The notes: generated by a model not told the origin, from the letters alone. DNA of 64,000 nucleotides from Arcticibacter eurypsychrophilus (GCF_001730525.1 NZ_MDFN01000007.1:62001-126000), one strand, 5' to 3'. Counted from the stretch's first letter, positions 42,741-52,278 are shown. Numbers and translations are program-made.

Positions 42741-43073
42741 TCGTTTTTTATAGTAATTGAGCGAGATTTTCTTGTTTTTACTAAAATAGAATTAAAAGAT
42801 AAATGTTTAGCATTATAATAGAATTGACAAAAGGAGGAGGGCTGATAATAATAAAAAATAAAAGTCAAAACTTCAATATCTTTTAATTCCAACCTATTTG
42901 TTAGTTTTACAGCTTAGGTAGAAATTTAGATGAGGATTGATACTTGCTTTTTCCTTAAAAGTATGAAAACGGAGTATTGGTTGCATTTAGAAAAGTGCTA
43001 GCGTTCAAAACAGGTACTTCTTCTTGCTCTCAAGAAATTAAACGCCGGAATTAAATAATTAAACAAAGAAAAG
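42741..43073. other. 333-bp divergent spacer without recognisable elements
   Basis: The gap lies between the start of the minus-strand SDR gene and the start of the plus-strand EVE gene. I found no ORF, hairpin or complete promoter match, though promoters for both genes are expected here. Confidence 0.5.
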
Positions 43074-43484
43074 ATGAACCATTGGCTCGTAAAGTCGGAA
43101 CCGCATAAATATAGCTGGGATAAATTTAATGAAGATGGCAGCACCTTCTGGGATGGTGTGCGTAATTATCAGGCACGGAACAACCTGAAAGCCATGCAAA
43201 AAGGTGATCTCGTTCTTTTTTACCACAGCAATGAGGGGAAAGAAGTTGTAGGGATTGCCAAGGTGGTTAAAGAGTTTTATCAGGATCCTACTACGGAGGA
43301 TTCGAATTGGGTCGTTGTCGATCTGGCTCCTTTAGAAAAGCTTAAAAGGGCAGTTACACTGGAGGAAATCAAAAAAGATTCGCGTCTGGAGAATATTGGA
43401 TTAGTTAAACAAGGACGATTATCTGTAATGCAATTAAAGGTTGAAGAATTTGACCGTATCGTTGAATTAGGAAACGGGGAATAA
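43074..43484 (+). CDS. EVE domain-containing protein
   Basis: A 136-residue protein consisting of one EVE domain, a PUA-like fold. It shows the family pattern: HWLVKSEPHKYSWDKF at the start, FWDGVRNYQARNNLKAMQKGDLVLFYHS, VVGIAKVVKEFYQDPT and LSVMQLKVEEFDRIV near the end. EVE proteins are thought to bind modified nucleic-acid bases; the precise role of bacterial stand-alone members is not settled. Its length fits a complete domain. No restriction genes are nearby. Confidence 0.93.
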   Translation: MNHWLVKSEPHKYSWDKFNEDGSTFWDGVRNYQARNNLKAMQKGDLVLFYHSNEGKEVVGIAKVVKEFYQDPTTEDSNWVVVDLAPLEKLKRAVTLEEIKKDSRLENIGLVKQGRLSVMQLKVEEFDRIVELGNGE

Positions 43485-43496
43485 TTTTTTGGCCTT

Positions 43497-43528
43497 TTTG
43501 TCGTACTGTAATTTTATATATATCTTTG
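43497..43528 (+). promoter_or_regulatory. Bacteroidota promoter for the DinB-family gene
   Basis: TTTG at 43497-43500, a 20-nt spacer and TATCTTTG at 43521-43528 match the -33/-7 consensus fully. Transcription should start near 43535, which supports the ATG at 43612 as start of the next gene, though a TTG at 43561 would also be transcribed. Confidence 0.7.
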
Positions 43529-43611
43529 ATTATCAGGGCAAGTCAGGATATTAAATCGCCTTGGTTTTTGAAATTCATGAAACATTAAAAAGACATCGCT
43601 GTATTTTTCGT

Positions 43612-44097
43612 ATGGATTATATTAGAAGCAAGGACATTGTTGCAGAACTTACTCAGCTAATAAAAAAAGGGAACGCCCATGTTTCTTTCGAAGAAGCAGT
43701 AGAAGGTCTTCCTCCTGAATTGCGGACCAAAATTGTGTATGATTTGCCTTACAGCATCTGGCAGTTGACCGAGCATATCCGTATTACCCAATGGGATATC
43801 CTCCAGTTTTGTAAATCATCAGACCATGTTTCGCCTAAGTGGCCCGATGAGTATTGGCCTGGTACTGTCAATGAAGTAGATGACACCCTATGGAATTCCT
43901 CTCTGGAGCAGATTAAAGCGGACAGATTGGAGTTTTTTGAGTTACTTAATAATTCTACCTTACATTTTGTAGATCCTATTCCTTATGGAGATGGTCAAAC
44001 TTTGTTACGGGAAGCGATGGTAATTGCTGATCATACCTCTTATCATATCGGGCAGATCATTATTATCCGGCGTTTGCTTCATGATTGGAAGTCCTAG
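43612..44097 (+). CDS. DinB-family protein
   Basis: From the ATG at 43612 (MDYIRSKD) the protein has 161 residues; an upstream in-frame TTG at 43561 would add 17 residues of atypical sequence. The pattern is that of DinB-like four-helix proteins: YSIWQLTEHIRITQWDIL with a helix-2 His, and a C-terminal IADHTSYHIGQIIIIRRL carrying the paired His of the metal site. Family members are often thiol- or metal-dependent transferases, but the function of this one is unknown. It has its own promoter. Confidence 0.85.
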   Translation: MDYIRSKDIVAELTQLIKKGNAHVSFEEAVEGLPPELRTKIVYDLPYSIWQLTEHIRITQWDILQFCKSSDHVSPKWPDEYWPGTVNEVDDTLWNSSLEQIKADRLEFFELLNNSTLHFVDPIPYGDGQTLLREAMVIADHTSYHIGQIIIIRRLLHDWKS

Positions 44098-44112
44098 TTA
44101 GGCCCCGAATAA

Positions 44113-44637
44113 TTATAGTTCAGGAAAAAATAGGGCTTTAAGCTGAGTCGCATTTTCAGGTTTCATCTTACCTGCCAGGATTAACCGAAGTTCTCTTCTG
44201 GAAAGGGCAGTGGTATAAAGTAGTTTTTCTTCTTCAGTCTCTGGAATAATTTCTGGTACTAAAGTTGTCTTGCCGGTATCGTCAAGCGCTACAAATGTAT
44301 AATAAGCTTCGTTACTTTTGATTCTGCTGTTAGGCTGTATGTTTTCGGAAAATACTTCAATCCGAATTTCCATAGAGGTATGAAATGATCGGGTTACTTT
44401 GGCCTGAATGGTGATAACATCACCAAGTTTTACGGGATGCTTGAAAGAAACATTATCTACTGAAGCGGTAACTACAATATGATTGGAATGTTTTTGCGCA
44501 GAAATGGCCGCTGCAATATCCATCAGGTGGAGTAGTCGTCCCCCCATAAGATTATGAAGCGGGTTGGTGTCATTGGGAAATACTAACTCATTCATAACGG
44601 TGAATGAATTGATTGCGGGCTTGGAGCTAACTGTCAT
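44113..44637 (-). CDS. Acyl-CoA thioesterase, hotdog fold
   Basis: A 174-residue protein with one hotdog domain. NELVFPNDTNPLHNLMGGRLLHLMD (about residues 15-40) carries the Asn/Asp and the helix of YciA/BFIT-type acyl-CoA thioesterases, followed by VDNVSFKHPVKLGDVITIQAKV. It should hydrolyse acyl-CoA in the cytoplasm; chain-length preference is not readable. It follows the T9SS plug gene after 8 nt on the same strand and is probably co-transcribed with it and the ABC-F gene. Confidence 0.9.
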   Translation of the reverse strand: MTVSSKPAINSFTVMNELVFPNDTNPLHNLMGGRLLHLMDIAAAISAQKHSNHIVVTASVDNVSFKHPVKLGDVITIQAKVTRSFHTSMEIRIEVFSENIQPNSRIKSNEAYYTFVALDDTGKTTLVPEIIPETEEEKLLYTTALSRRELRLILAGKMKPENATQLKALFFPEL

Positions 44638-44645
44638 AAAGTTTG

Positions 44646-45965
44646 TTATTTATTGAATTCCTGGTATCCTACCAATTGGTCCCATCTTGATCCGGGACGG
44701 CGGTAATACAAGAAAGCCTGATATGCGTTTTTTGTTTCAAAGAATGCCCCTTCAAGTATAGTCGAATTTGATTCCGCTGATTTAGAGGGGGCGGCCCATA
44801 CATACTGATAATCGTATAAGCCTTGTTTTAAATAGATAGAGCCATAAAACCGCGTGCGGCTTTCATCATAAGTAAGTTTGTTTTCCTTGCTCAACTGGTA
44901 ATTGTTAAATTGACCAACGATGTAAACAGAGCTGTTTGAAGAGGGTTTTGCTGACTCTAGCGTAAAGGTAACATAAGCATAGTCTGCTTCAGTTCGATTG
45001 TCCTGTCCATCTTGATTGCGGATAAAAAAATTGCCGTTTTCATCAAATAAATAGGAATATTTTGTGTCGGTATTGGGCAGATCAGGAAGGAGCTGAACTG
45101 TGTTGACAGAATCTTTATAAATGCGGTCTACCCTTTCGGTCTGTAAACGCAGACTCCTGAAGTCGAATTTACGGAATTCATTACCTCCCTCAAATTCTAA
45201 TGTCTGAAGGTCATTGTAAATCAGTTGGCCCTGACGGATGATAGCAGGACGGTCAACCGTTTGCTGCTGGTCTGGGCGGCCATTCTGCATGACGATCAGC
45301 TTTACATCAGCATATGGGTTTGTAATCGTTAGTTGGGGGTGGTTGACCGTAATGTTTACTTTTTGGTTTTTAGTACGGTTGATTACTTTCGATGATGCGA
45401 CCAGTTCGGTAGTAAGAGTAACGAGCGGGGATAAGACATAAAATCTACGGGTGATAATAATCCGCGAGGGGTCAGCATCTTCATACACCTTGAGTATATA
45501 ATTACCATCAATTTTGGGACTGATGTTCGCATTTGGAAACAGGAGTTCATAATGCGTATAAACCTGCAGTGTATTTATGGAATTGAAATAGTTCGTGATC
45601 CGGTCTTCATTAAAACTTTCCAGATAGTCAATGGGGGAGAGGTTACTGCTTTGCCAGTTGACATCACAATGTTCAATCGTATAATAATAATCTTTATGGT
45701 CGGCTTGCAAATCGTCAAAGCCCAATAGCAACTCTTCAGTGGAATGAAGCGTGATTACAGGCATTGACTGCTCTTTATTGCGGTTATATAGTTCAACTGT
45801 TTTGATCTGCGGACTAAATACCTGGTTGTTGAAAACCTTTTCCTGCGCGCAGACTTGTACGTTGCTGTAAAGCAAAATAGCCAGGACTATCGCATAAAGC
45901 GTAGTTCCCGGCAATTTCAGTAATATATTTTGTGGCTTACTCAAGCTCCATAATTTGTTCGGCAA
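44646..45965 (-). CDS. Type IX secretion system plug protein (DUF5103)
   Basis: A 439-residue secreted protein with a signal peptide ending near QVCAQE (residue 41). It matches the DUF5103 / T9SS plug family: KTVELYNRNKEQSMPVITL near the N terminus, DYYYTIEHCDVNWQSSNLSP, LVTLTTELVASSKVINRTKNQKVNITVNHP in the middle, and a C-terminal domain with VYIVGQFNNYQL. In Flavobacterium johnsoniae the plug seals the SprA translocon on the periplasmic side. The ATG at 45965 overlaps the ABC-F gene by 29 nt; a TTG further in could also serve. It shows that this genome has type IX secretion. Confidence 0.85.
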   Translation of the reverse strand: MPNKLWSLSKPQNILLKLPGTTLYAIVLAILLYSNVQVCAQEKVFNNQVFSPQIKTVELYNRNKEQSMPVITLHSTEELLLGFDDLQADHKDYYYTIEHCDVNWQSSNLSPIDYLESFNEDRITNYFNSINTLQVYTHYELLFPNANISPKIDGNYILKVYEDADPSRIIITRRFYVLSPLVTLTTELVASSKVINRTKNQKVNITVNHPQLTITNPYADVKLIVMQNGRPDQQQTVDRPAIIRQGQLIYNDLQTLEFEGGNEFRKFDFRSLRLQTERVDRIYKDSVNTVQLLPDLPNTDTKYSYLFDENGNFFIRNQDGQDNRTEADYAYVTFTLESAKPSSNSSVYIVGQFNNYQLSKENKLTYDESRTRFYGSIYLKQGLYDYQYVWAAPSKSAESNSTILEGAFFETKNAYQAFLYYRRPGSRWDQLVGYQEFNK

Positions 45966-47850
45966 GACTTTCCCATTCCGCCTGTGTGATCTTAAGCGAT
46001 GCTTTTACGGTTTGGTAGGTGGCATTGGCAGCATCCAGTTTCTTTTTATCCTGGTAGATGTCTTCGTGACCCAAAACTAACTCAGCCTGAGTAAGTTCCT
46101 TTTCTAATTCAGCAATTCGTTCCTCAACCTGCTGTAAAGTGTGGTTCAGTTTTTTTATCTGTTTGCTTTTATCATCCGTGGTATGAGAGACTTTAACTAC
46201 AGGCTTTTCTTCCTTTTTAGGTTGTATAACAGCCTGAGGTTTTGGTACGTAAGCCGGACGCTTGGATTGCCATTCTTCATATTCCGCATAAGTACCTGGG
46301 TAGATCTTAATCTTATGGTCTTCAATAAACCAGATCTTATTAGCTACATTATCTAGTAAATACCTATCATGGGATACCACGATAAATGTTCCTTCAAACT
46401 GGTTAAGTGCCTGAATTAGGATATTAACCGATTGCATATCAAGGTGATTGGTAGGCTCATCCAGTATCAGGAAATTGGCATCGGCAGTAAGTGCTTTTGC
46501 CAGTGCTACGCGTGATTTCTCGCCACCTGAAAGTACCTTAATCTTTTTGAATACATCGTCACCTGTGAAAAGGAAACTTCCTAATATAGAACGAAGTTCG
46601 GTGTCGGTATGTTTAGGTGCAAAAGCTTGCAGCTCTTCAAGGATCGCATTTTCGAGATGCAATGATTCCAGCTGATGCTGTGCAAAGAAGGTTTCCGATA
46701 CATTATGTCCGGTGATACACTCGCCTTCAAAAGATTCTACACCTGCAATAATCCGTAGCAAAGTAGATTTACCACGTCCATTGGCACCAATCAAGGCAAT
46801 TTTATCACCTTTTTCAATCACGGCGTCGGTATGGTCAAGAATAACGTTTGACGGGTAGGCCTTGCTCACGTCTTCTATACGGATAACATGACGGCCGGAT
46901 TGCTTGCTGAATTTGAATGAAAAGTTAACGCTTGGATTTTCATCATCCACGTCTTCAATACGTTCCATTTTATCGAGCATCTTAATGCGAGACTGTGCAA
47001 GTTTAGCCTTACTGGCCTTCGCCCGGAAGCGATTAATCAGCTGCTCTTCCTGTTTGATCTTTTGTTGCTGATTCTTAAACTCACCTTTCTGAATTTCTCC
47101 TCTTAAGGATTTTTCCTCCAGATAAAAGCTGTAGTTACCGGCGTAAACCGTCAGTTTTCCCTTGCGTGTTTCTACTGTACGGTTAATTACCTTATCTAAA
47201 AACCACCTGTCATGCGATACAATCACGATAGATCCTTCAAATGCCAGTAAATAGGTTTCCAGCCACTTGATGGAAGGTAAGTCAAGGTGATTCGTAGGCT
47301 CATCCAGTAAAAGAATATCGGGAGTCTGTAATAATATTTTTGCCAGCATTACGCGCATTCTCCAACCTCCGGAAAATTCAGCAAGCTGACGCTTCTGATC
47401 TTCTTCACTGAATCCTAAGCCTGCAAGGATTTCGTGTGCTTTAAATTCAATACTGTAACCATCCAGGTTTTCAAACTCATGCTGTTTGTCACTCAGTTTA
47501 TGCAGCACTTCTTCCGAATAATCTGTTTCCAGTTTATTAAGTAAGATTTCGATTTCAGCATGGAGTTGATTCTGACGTGCAAATGCTTCCATTGCCACGT
47601 GTAAGATGCTTTTATCTGATTGATATGAAAGTAAATCCTGGTTTAAATAACCGATCTTAATGTCTTTGGACATTGAGATGGTACCACTGGTTGGTTTAGC
47701 ATCACCAACTATTAATTTTAGAAGGGTAGTTTTCCCTGTTCCGTTCGCTCCAATTAATCCGGTTTTATCACCTGGCTTGATGTGCCAGTTCGCTTCGTCA
47801 TATAATGCCCTCGCACCGATCTCGAAGGTAAGGTTGTTTATTGCAATCAC
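45937..47850 (-). CDS. ABC-F family ATPase (ribosome-associated)
   Basis: A 637-residue soluble protein with two ABC domains and no membrane segment. Domain 1 has Walker A GANGTGKTT (residues 34-42) and signature FSGGWRMR; domain 2 has GANGRGKST (about 352) and LSGGEKSR (about 439). LLDEPTNHLDLPS and ILDEPTNHLDMQS are the paired Walker B regions typical of ABC-F. The inter-domain linker is basic (KKIKQEEQLINRFRAKASKAK type), and the C terminus is a coiled coil (about 560-637), as in Uup/YdiF. ABC-F proteins act on ribosomes. The start codon is GTG at 47850. Confidence 0.93.
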   Translation of the reverse strand: MIAINNLTFEIGARALYDEANWHIKPGDKTGLIGANGTGKTTLLKLIVGDAKPTSGTISMSKDIKIGYLNQDLLSYQSDKSILHVAMEAFARQNQLHAEIEILLNKLETDYSEEVLHKLSDKQHEFENLDGYSIEFKAHEILAGLGFSEEDQKRQLAEFSGGWRMRVMLAKILLQTPDILLLDEPTNHLDLPSIKWLETYLLAFEGSIVIVSHDRWFLDKVINRTVETRKGKLTVYAGNYSFYLEEKSLRGEIQKGEFKNQQQKIKQEEQLINRFRAKASKAKLAQSRIKMLDKMERIEDVDDENPSVNFSFKFSKQSGRHVIRIEDVSKAYPSNVILDHTDAVIEKGDKIALIGANGRGKSTLLRIIAGVESFEGECITGHNVSETFFAQHQLESLHLENAILEELQAFAPKHTDTELRSILGSFLFTGDDVFKKIKVLSGGEKSRVALAKALTADANFLILDEPTNHLDMQSVNILIQALNQFEGTFIVVSHDRYLLDNVANKIWFIEDHKIKIYPGTYAEYEEWQSKRPAYVPKPQAVIQPKKEEKPVVKVSHTTDDKSKQIKKLNHTLQQVEERIAELEKELTQAELVLGHEDIYQDKKKLDAANATYQTVKASLKITQAEWESLAEQIMELE

Positions 47851-47854
47851 TTTG

Positions 47855-47862
47855 CAAAATTA
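47855..47862 (-). promoter_or_regulatory. -7 type box TAATTTTG next to the ABC-F start
   Basis: TAATTTTG on the minus strand ends 4 nt before the GTG start at 47850. No convincing -33 box accompanies it, so it is only a candidate for a nearly leaderless transcript. Confidence 0.3.
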
Positions 47863-47987
47863 CAAAATTGATTCTAAATGAGGAACTTGATTGTGATGAT
47901 TCTTTGTATTAAGGCTTTTATGTTCAAATATTCGATAATTTTTCTTTAAAACACTTTGATTAGGGAGTCGATGATAATGTTATAATC

Positions 47988-48039
47988 GTTAAAAACCCTT
48001 AAAGCTCCAGTATTTGTGGGAGCTTTAAGGGTTTTTAAC
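47988..48039. terminator. Strong bidirectional terminator after the DUF4142 gene
   Basis: Arms 47988-48008 and 48019-48039 are perfectly complementary over 21 bp with a 10-nt loop. The stem has a GC core and ends in A-run/T-run, so it can work on both strands. It lies 30 nt downstream of the DUF4142 stop at 48069 on the minus strand and isolates the ABC-F operon. Confidence 0.9.
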
Positions 48040-48068
48040 TTCAAAATTTTGAATTAACTGAAATTATT

Positions 48069-48662
48069 TTAGTCAATAGCGTCCTTAATTGCTTTTGCAG
48101 AATCCAGGTGTGTACTTAAAACCGGAAGCGTTTTAGTTGCGAAAGCTTTTAAATCTGCATCTGGTGCGTTTTTTGATGCTTTTTCAAAAAGATTGATATC
48201 TTCTTTATGGTCATCTGTCATCATACTCATATAATGTTTGTCGAAATCAGCACCCTTCATCTTCTTCATTTCGTTGATGTGATTTTGCATCTCAACTGGC
48301 ATAGTAGAGGGAATAGTGATGCCTTTGCTTGACGCCAAAGCCATTAATTCTTTGTTTGCCTTTGAGTGATCTTTAACCATCATGGCACCAAAACCTTTCA
48401 CTCGGGCACTTTTTGCATTTTGTTGCGCTATAGTACCTAATTCAACTTCCATCATTCCTTCAGCTCCTGCTTTTACCGCAAATGTGGTGGAATAGTTTGA
48501 CGAGGTGTCGGAAGCGTCGTGTACTGTGGTAGCAGAATCGTAAGCATTCATGCTATCTCCTGCAGTGGAAGTTGAATTTTTAGCTTGCTTTGCAGTATTG
48601 TTACAGGAATACATGATGAAAATAACGGCTACAGCCGAAATGGCTAAACTCAGATTTTTCAT
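48069..48662 (-). CDS. DUF4142 lipoprotein
   Basis: A 197-residue protein with a lipoprotein signal: hydrophobic segment and lipobox MYSC with Cys20. After a Ser/Thr-rich linker (about 25-60) comes a DUF4142 ferritin-like helical domain (about 65-195) with EVELGTIAQQNAKSARVKGFG, MVKDHSKANKEL and MMTDDHKEDINLFEKASK. Family members are envelope proteins of unknown function in Bacteroidota and Proteobacteria. It is a single gene with its own terminator. A 239-bp spacer upstream shows no clear promoter. Confidence 0.88.
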   Translation of the reverse strand: MKNLSLAISAVAVIFIMYSCNNTAKQAKNSTSTAGDSMNAYDSATTVHDASDTSSNYSTTFAVKAGAEGMMEVELGTIAQQNAKSARVKGFGAMMVKDHSKANKELMALASSKGITIPSTMPVEMQNHINEMKKMKGADFDKHYMSMMTDDHKEDINLFEKASKNAPDADLKAFATKTLPVLSTHLDSAKAIKDAID

Positions 48663-48901
48663 AGGTATATTTTTCCTTTTTTAACAGACTGAAAATTAGT
48701 TTGTTTTTAAAGTTTTGTATCTGATTTTAAAGACTTTGTAATTGTGAATTTTTGCTTTTAACCTATTTGTTGAACCATCTAACCAGACGATCTAAATGAA
48801 GAATATGGATAAGAACGAGCGATATTATGCTATTGGAACGATCTTTCATGCTGAACACAATTAAATACATTGCATTAAACTACTCTATTGTAAAATTATT
48901 G

Positions 48902-50083
48902 TTAAGCTTTAGTCCTTTTTTTCTTATTTACGTTCACAAGGATCAGATATCCGCCTACACCAGCGAAAAATGAAGCGATTAGAATGGAGAATTTTGCCTC
49001 TGATTGTAAAAAAACATCATCGAATGATAACAAGGCTATAAATACCGACATGGTAAACCCTATTCCACCTAGCATTCCTAGTCCTAATATATGAGGCCAT
49101 CTTGCTCCAGAGGGAAGCTGAGACCATTTTAGTTTTACGGATAACCATGAAAAAGAAAATATGCCTACTGTTTTGCCTACAAGAAGACCAGCAATGATTC
49201 CCAATCCGAGTGAACTTCCCAGGCCTTCTACCATACCGCTTTCAAAGTGAATAAGGGTATTGGCAAGGGCAAAGACAGGCATGATGATCAGGTTTACTGG
49301 TCTTGTTAGAAAGTGTTCTAATTTTTCCAGAGGGGAACATTCGGCCGTATTATTGGTAGGGATAGTAAATGCAAGCAATACCCCTGCGATGGTGGCATGT
49401 ATGCCTGAATGATGGATGAAATACCATAAAAACAGTCCTGGAATCAAATAGAATACCAGGTTTTTAACCCCAAATCTGTTGAATAGAGCCAATAAAGCAA
49501 GAATGCCTGCAGAGTACAGGAGCTGATCTAAATGTACGTTACCGGTATAAAACAGAGCGATTACGAGGATTGCACCTAAATCATCAACTATCGCAAGTGC
49601 TGCAAGGAATATTTTGAGAGAGGCGGGAACTGATTTTCCAAGCATGGAAATCACAGCGAGTGCAAAAGCAATATCTGTGGCCATTGGGATTCCCCAACCG
49701 CTTGCAGTAGGAGTGTCTCTGTTAATCAGGAAATAAATTAAAGCGGGAACCAGCATGCCTCCCAATGCGGCAAATACAGGCATTGCGGCTTTTTTTACAG
49801 AGGAGAGTTCGCCTTCTACTATCTCTCTTTTTATTTCCAGACCTACTAATAAAAAGAATATGGCCATTAAGCCATCATTGATCCATAATTCGGTGGGATA
49901 CTTGAGTTCTATGTTTGGGGTATTGAAGCCGATTTCATAATGAAGCAGGGTTGCGAATCCTTCATATAAGGAGCTGTTCGCGATCAATAAGGAGATGACA
50001 ACAGAGACCAGTAAGATGACTCCTCCGATTTGTCCTGATCTTAAAAATTCTTTAAATGTATGTAGATTAATTTTTGGGAGCAT
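48902..50083 (-). CDS. nhaA: Na+/H+ antiporter NhaA
   Basis: A 393-residue inner-membrane protein of normal NhaA length with about 12 hydrophobic segments. The ion-binding motif ALAIVDDLGA gives Asp167 and Asp168, equal to Asp163/Asp164 of E. coli NhaA, and Asp137 in PMATDIAF matches Asp133. LVGLEIKREIVEGEL is also characteristic. It exchanges Na+ for H+ in pH and salt balance. The ATG at 50083 follows a TATATTTG box by 4 nt, suggesting a very short leader. The Sua5-type gene lies 20 nt upstream on the same strand. Confidence 0.95.
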   Translation of the reverse strand: MLPKINLHTFKEFLRSGQIGGVILLVSVVISLLIANSSLYEGFATLLHYEIGFNTPNIELKYPTELWINDGLMAIFFLLVGLEIKREIVEGELSSVKKAAMPVFAALGGMLVPALIYFLINRDTPTASGWGIPMATDIAFALAVISMLGKSVPASLKIFLAALAIVDDLGAILVIALFYTGNVHLDQLLYSAGILALLALFNRFGVKNLVFYLIPGLFLWYFIHHSGIHATIAGVLLAFTIPTNNTAECSPLEKLEHFLTRPVNLIIMPVFALANTLIHFESGMVEGLGSSLGLGIIAGLLVGKTVGIFSFSWLSVKLKWSQLPSGARWPHILGLGMLGGIGFTMSVFIALLSFDDVFLQSEAKFSILIASFFAGVGGYLILVNVNKKKRTKA

Positions 50084-50087
50084 CTGG

Positions 50088-50095
50088 CAAATATA
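50088..50095 (-). promoter_or_regulatory. -7 type box TATATTTG next to the nhaA start
   Basis: On the minus strand TATATTTG matches TAnnTTTG and ends 4 nt before the nhaA ATG. A -33 TTTG is missing at the expected distance. The gene may also be read from the upstream Sua5-type gene. Confidence 0.35.
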
Positions 50096-50103
50096 GGTAT
50101 TTA

Positions 50104-50730
50104 CTAAACTAACTCGTCCAGCTTGCCTTTTCCTTCACGAAGTATAGTGAATTCATCTGTTGTACAATCAACTACTGTGGATGCCACATTTTCTCCATAC
50201 CCGCCATCAATGACGATGTCTACCTGATCCTGATACTTTTCGTAAATCAATTCCGGATCGGTTGAATATTCAAGGATATCATCATCATCCCGGATAGAGG
50301 TTGAGATAATAGGGTTACCCAAAAGTTTTACAATTTCACGAGCAATATCATTGTCCGGAACACGGATCCCTACTGTTTTCTTTTTTGAACTTAACATTTT
50401 AGGCACCTTATGAGAGGCGTTAAATATGAATGTAAAGGGTCCTGGCAGTGTCTTTTTTAACATACGGAATGTTGCCGTGTCAATAGGCTTGATATATTCC
50501 GCTATATTTTGAAGGTCGTAGCAGACAAAGGAAAAATTTGCTTTATCTAATTTAATTCCCCTAATCTGACAGATCTTTTCAATTGCCTTATGATTGGTGA
50601 TATCGCAACCTAAACCGTAAATGGTATCGGTAGGGTAAATAATTAACCCTCCGTTTTTTAATACTTCAACCACTTGTTCAATGGCTTTTGGATTGGGGTT
50701 CTCTGGATATATTTTTAATAGCATACTCAT
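50104..50730 (-). CDS. Sua5/YciO/YrdC family protein (L-threonylcarbamoyladenylate synthase)
   Basis: A 208-residue protein made of a single YrdC-like domain. GGLIIYPTDTIYGLGCD is the family signature, with RIRGIKLDKANFSFVCYD-type residues after it, PGPFTFIFNAS and VGIRVPDND in the core, and ISTSIRDDDD. YrdC/Sua5 proteins make threonylcarbamoyl-AMP for t6A modification of tRNA. The form here, without a C-terminal Sua5 domain, is close to YciO-like proteins, so the precise activity is less certain than the fold. It is downstream of asnS and separated from it by a terminator. Confidence 0.88.
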   Translation of the reverse strand: MSMLLKIYPENPNPKAIEQVVEVLKNGGLIIYPTDTIYGLGCDITNHKAIEKICQIRGIKLDKANFSFVCYDLQNIAEYIKPIDTATFRMLKKTLPGPFTFIFNASHKVPKMLSSKKKTVGIRVPDNDIAREIVKLLGNPIISTSIRDDDDILEYSTDPELIYEKYQDQVDIVIDGGYGENVASTVVDCTTDEFTILREGKGKLDELV

Positions 50731-50743
50731 CTAATATATAATG

Positions 50744-50780
50744 CCAAAAGGCCCGAATTGTTTAAATACAGGCCTTTTGG
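50744..50780 (-). terminator. Terminator of asnS
   Basis: Arms 50744-50753 (CCAAAAGGCC) and 50771-50780 (GGCCTTTTGG) pair over 10 bp with a 17-nt loop, 15 nt downstream of the asnS stop on the minus strand. The T-rich part lies inside the stem and no long U-run follows. Confidence 0.65.
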
Positions 50781-50794
50781 TTGATATGAATTTT

Positions 50795-52240
50795 TTAAAA
50801 CTCGGCGTTATTCGGTGTTCTCGGGAATGCGATGACATCACGGATGTTGGTCATTCCGGTAACAAAAAGAACTAAACGTTCGAATCCAAGTCCAAAACCT
50901 GCATGTGGCGCTGAACCGAAACGACGGGTATCAAGGAACCAGGACATCTCTTCTACAGGGATATGCATTTCGTACATCCGTTGTTCTAGTTTGTCCAGGC
51001 GTTCTTCTCTTTGCGATCCACCGACAATTTCACCTATTCCAGGGAATAAGATGTCCATTGCGGCTACTGTTCTGCGGCCTGTTTCATCGGGTTCATTCTG
51101 GCGCATGTAAAATGATTTGATGTCGGCAGGATAATCTGTTAGGATAACGGGTTTCTTAAAGTGTTTTTCTACAAGGAAACGTTCGTGTTCGGATTGCAGA
51201 TCAGCTCCCCATTCGTCAATCAGGTATTTAAATTGTTTTTTCTGATTGGGTTTAGAGTTTTTTAAGATATCTATCGCTTCTGTATAGGTGATGCGCACAA
51301 AGTCGTTGTCTAGGCAAAAATTGAGTTTAGTAACTAAGTCGAGCTCAGAACGATCATTCGCAGGTTTTTGCTTTTCCTCTTCCAGCAAGCGTGTACTTAA
51401 GAATTCAAGTTCATCACCACAGTGGTCAAGTGCATAACGGACTACATATTTTAACAGCTCTTCTGCCATGTCCATGTTGTCCTGCAAGTCACAGAATGCC
51501 ATTTCAGGCTCTATCATCCAGAATTCTGCAAGGTGACGAGTTGTATTGGAGTTTTCTGCACGGAAGGTAGGTCCGAAGGTATAGATTTCTCCAAACGCCA
51601 TAGCGGCAAGTTCGCCCTCAAGTTGACCGGATACGGTCAGGTTAGTGGACTTACCAAAAAAGTCTTCTTTATAATTTACGGTACCATCTTCATTGCGGGG
51701 TACCTTATCAAAGTCAATAGTAGAAACGCGGAACATCTCACCTGCGCCTTCTGCATCAGAGCCGGTAATGATGGGGGTATGCATGTAAACGAAGCCCTTA
51801 TCATTAAAGAACTTATGAATGGCAAAAGCAAGGGCATGCCTGATTTTGAAAACAGCGTTGAAGGTCGTGGTGCGGAAACGCAGGTGTGCAATTTCACGAA
51901 GAAATTCCAGGCTGTGTTTTTTGGGTTGAAGTGGAAATTTTTCCGGATCGCTGTCACCCAGTATTTCGAGTGTTTTCACTTTAAGCTCTACACGTTGGCC
52001 TTTACCCAGGGATTCAACTAAGGTTCCTGTTACAGAAACTGCAGCACCTGTAGTAACGCGCTTTAATAATGCATCATCTGTATGGACAAAATCTACAACC
52101 GCTTGTACATTATTTATAGATGATCCATCATTTATAGCTATGAACTGATTGTTTCTAAAAGTTCTGACCCAACCTTGAACGTTAATTTCCTGACCAAAGT
52201 CAGTGGTATTGAGGATGTCTTTAATTTTTGTACGCTTCAT
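50795..52240 (-). CDS. asnS: Asparagine--tRNA ligase
   Basis: A 481-residue class IIb aminoacyl-tRNA synthetase. The N-terminal OB fold (about 15-105, [20 protein letters not shown]) binds the tRNA anticodon. Motif 2 is in [22 protein letters not shown] (about residues 228-248) and motif 3 in [15 protein letters not shown] near the C terminus. Length and the asparagine-type motif 2 distinguish it from AspS. It charges tRNA-Asn in the cytoplasm. A TAGATTTG box lies just upstream of the start. Confidence 0.97.
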   Translation of the reverse strand: MKRTKIKDILNTTDFGQEINVQGWVRTFRNNQFIAINDGSSINNVQAVVDFVHTDDALLKRVTTGAAVSVTGTLVESLGKGQRVELKVKTLEILGDSDPEKFPLQPKKHSLEFLREIAHLRFRTTTFNAVFKIRHALAFAIHKFFNDKGFVYMHTPIITGSDAEGAGEMFRVSTIDFDKVPRNEDGTVNYKEDFFGKSTNLTVSGQLEGELAAMAFGEIYTFGPTFRAENSNTTRHLAEFWMIEPEMAFCDLQDNMDMAEELLKYVVRYALDHCGDELEFLSTRLLEEEKQKPANDRSELDLVTKLNFCLDNDFVRITYTEAIDILKNSKPNQKKQFKYLIDEWGADLQSEHERFLVEKHFKKPVILTDYPADIKSFYMRQNEPDETGRRTVAAMDILFPGIGEIVGGSQREERLDKLEQRMYEMHIPVEEMSWFLDTRRFGSAPHAGFGLGFERLVLFVTGMTNIRDVIAFPRTPNNAEF

Positions 52241-52247
52241 GTTGCTG

Positions 52248-52278
52248 CAAATCTAAAAAAAGAAAATTTATATTTAAA
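52248..52278 (-). promoter_or_regulatory. Putative asnS promoter
   Basis: On the minus strand TTTA (52278-52275), a 19-nt spacer and TAGATTTG (52255-52248) give a near match to the Bacteroidota consensus. Transcription would begin within a few bases of the ATG at 52240, so the mRNA would have a very short leader. Confidence 0.45.

Noticed and set aside
43561-43611. N-terminal extension of the DinB-family protein from a TTG codon
   Set aside because: The added residues do not fit the family, and the ATG at 43612 gives the normal start.
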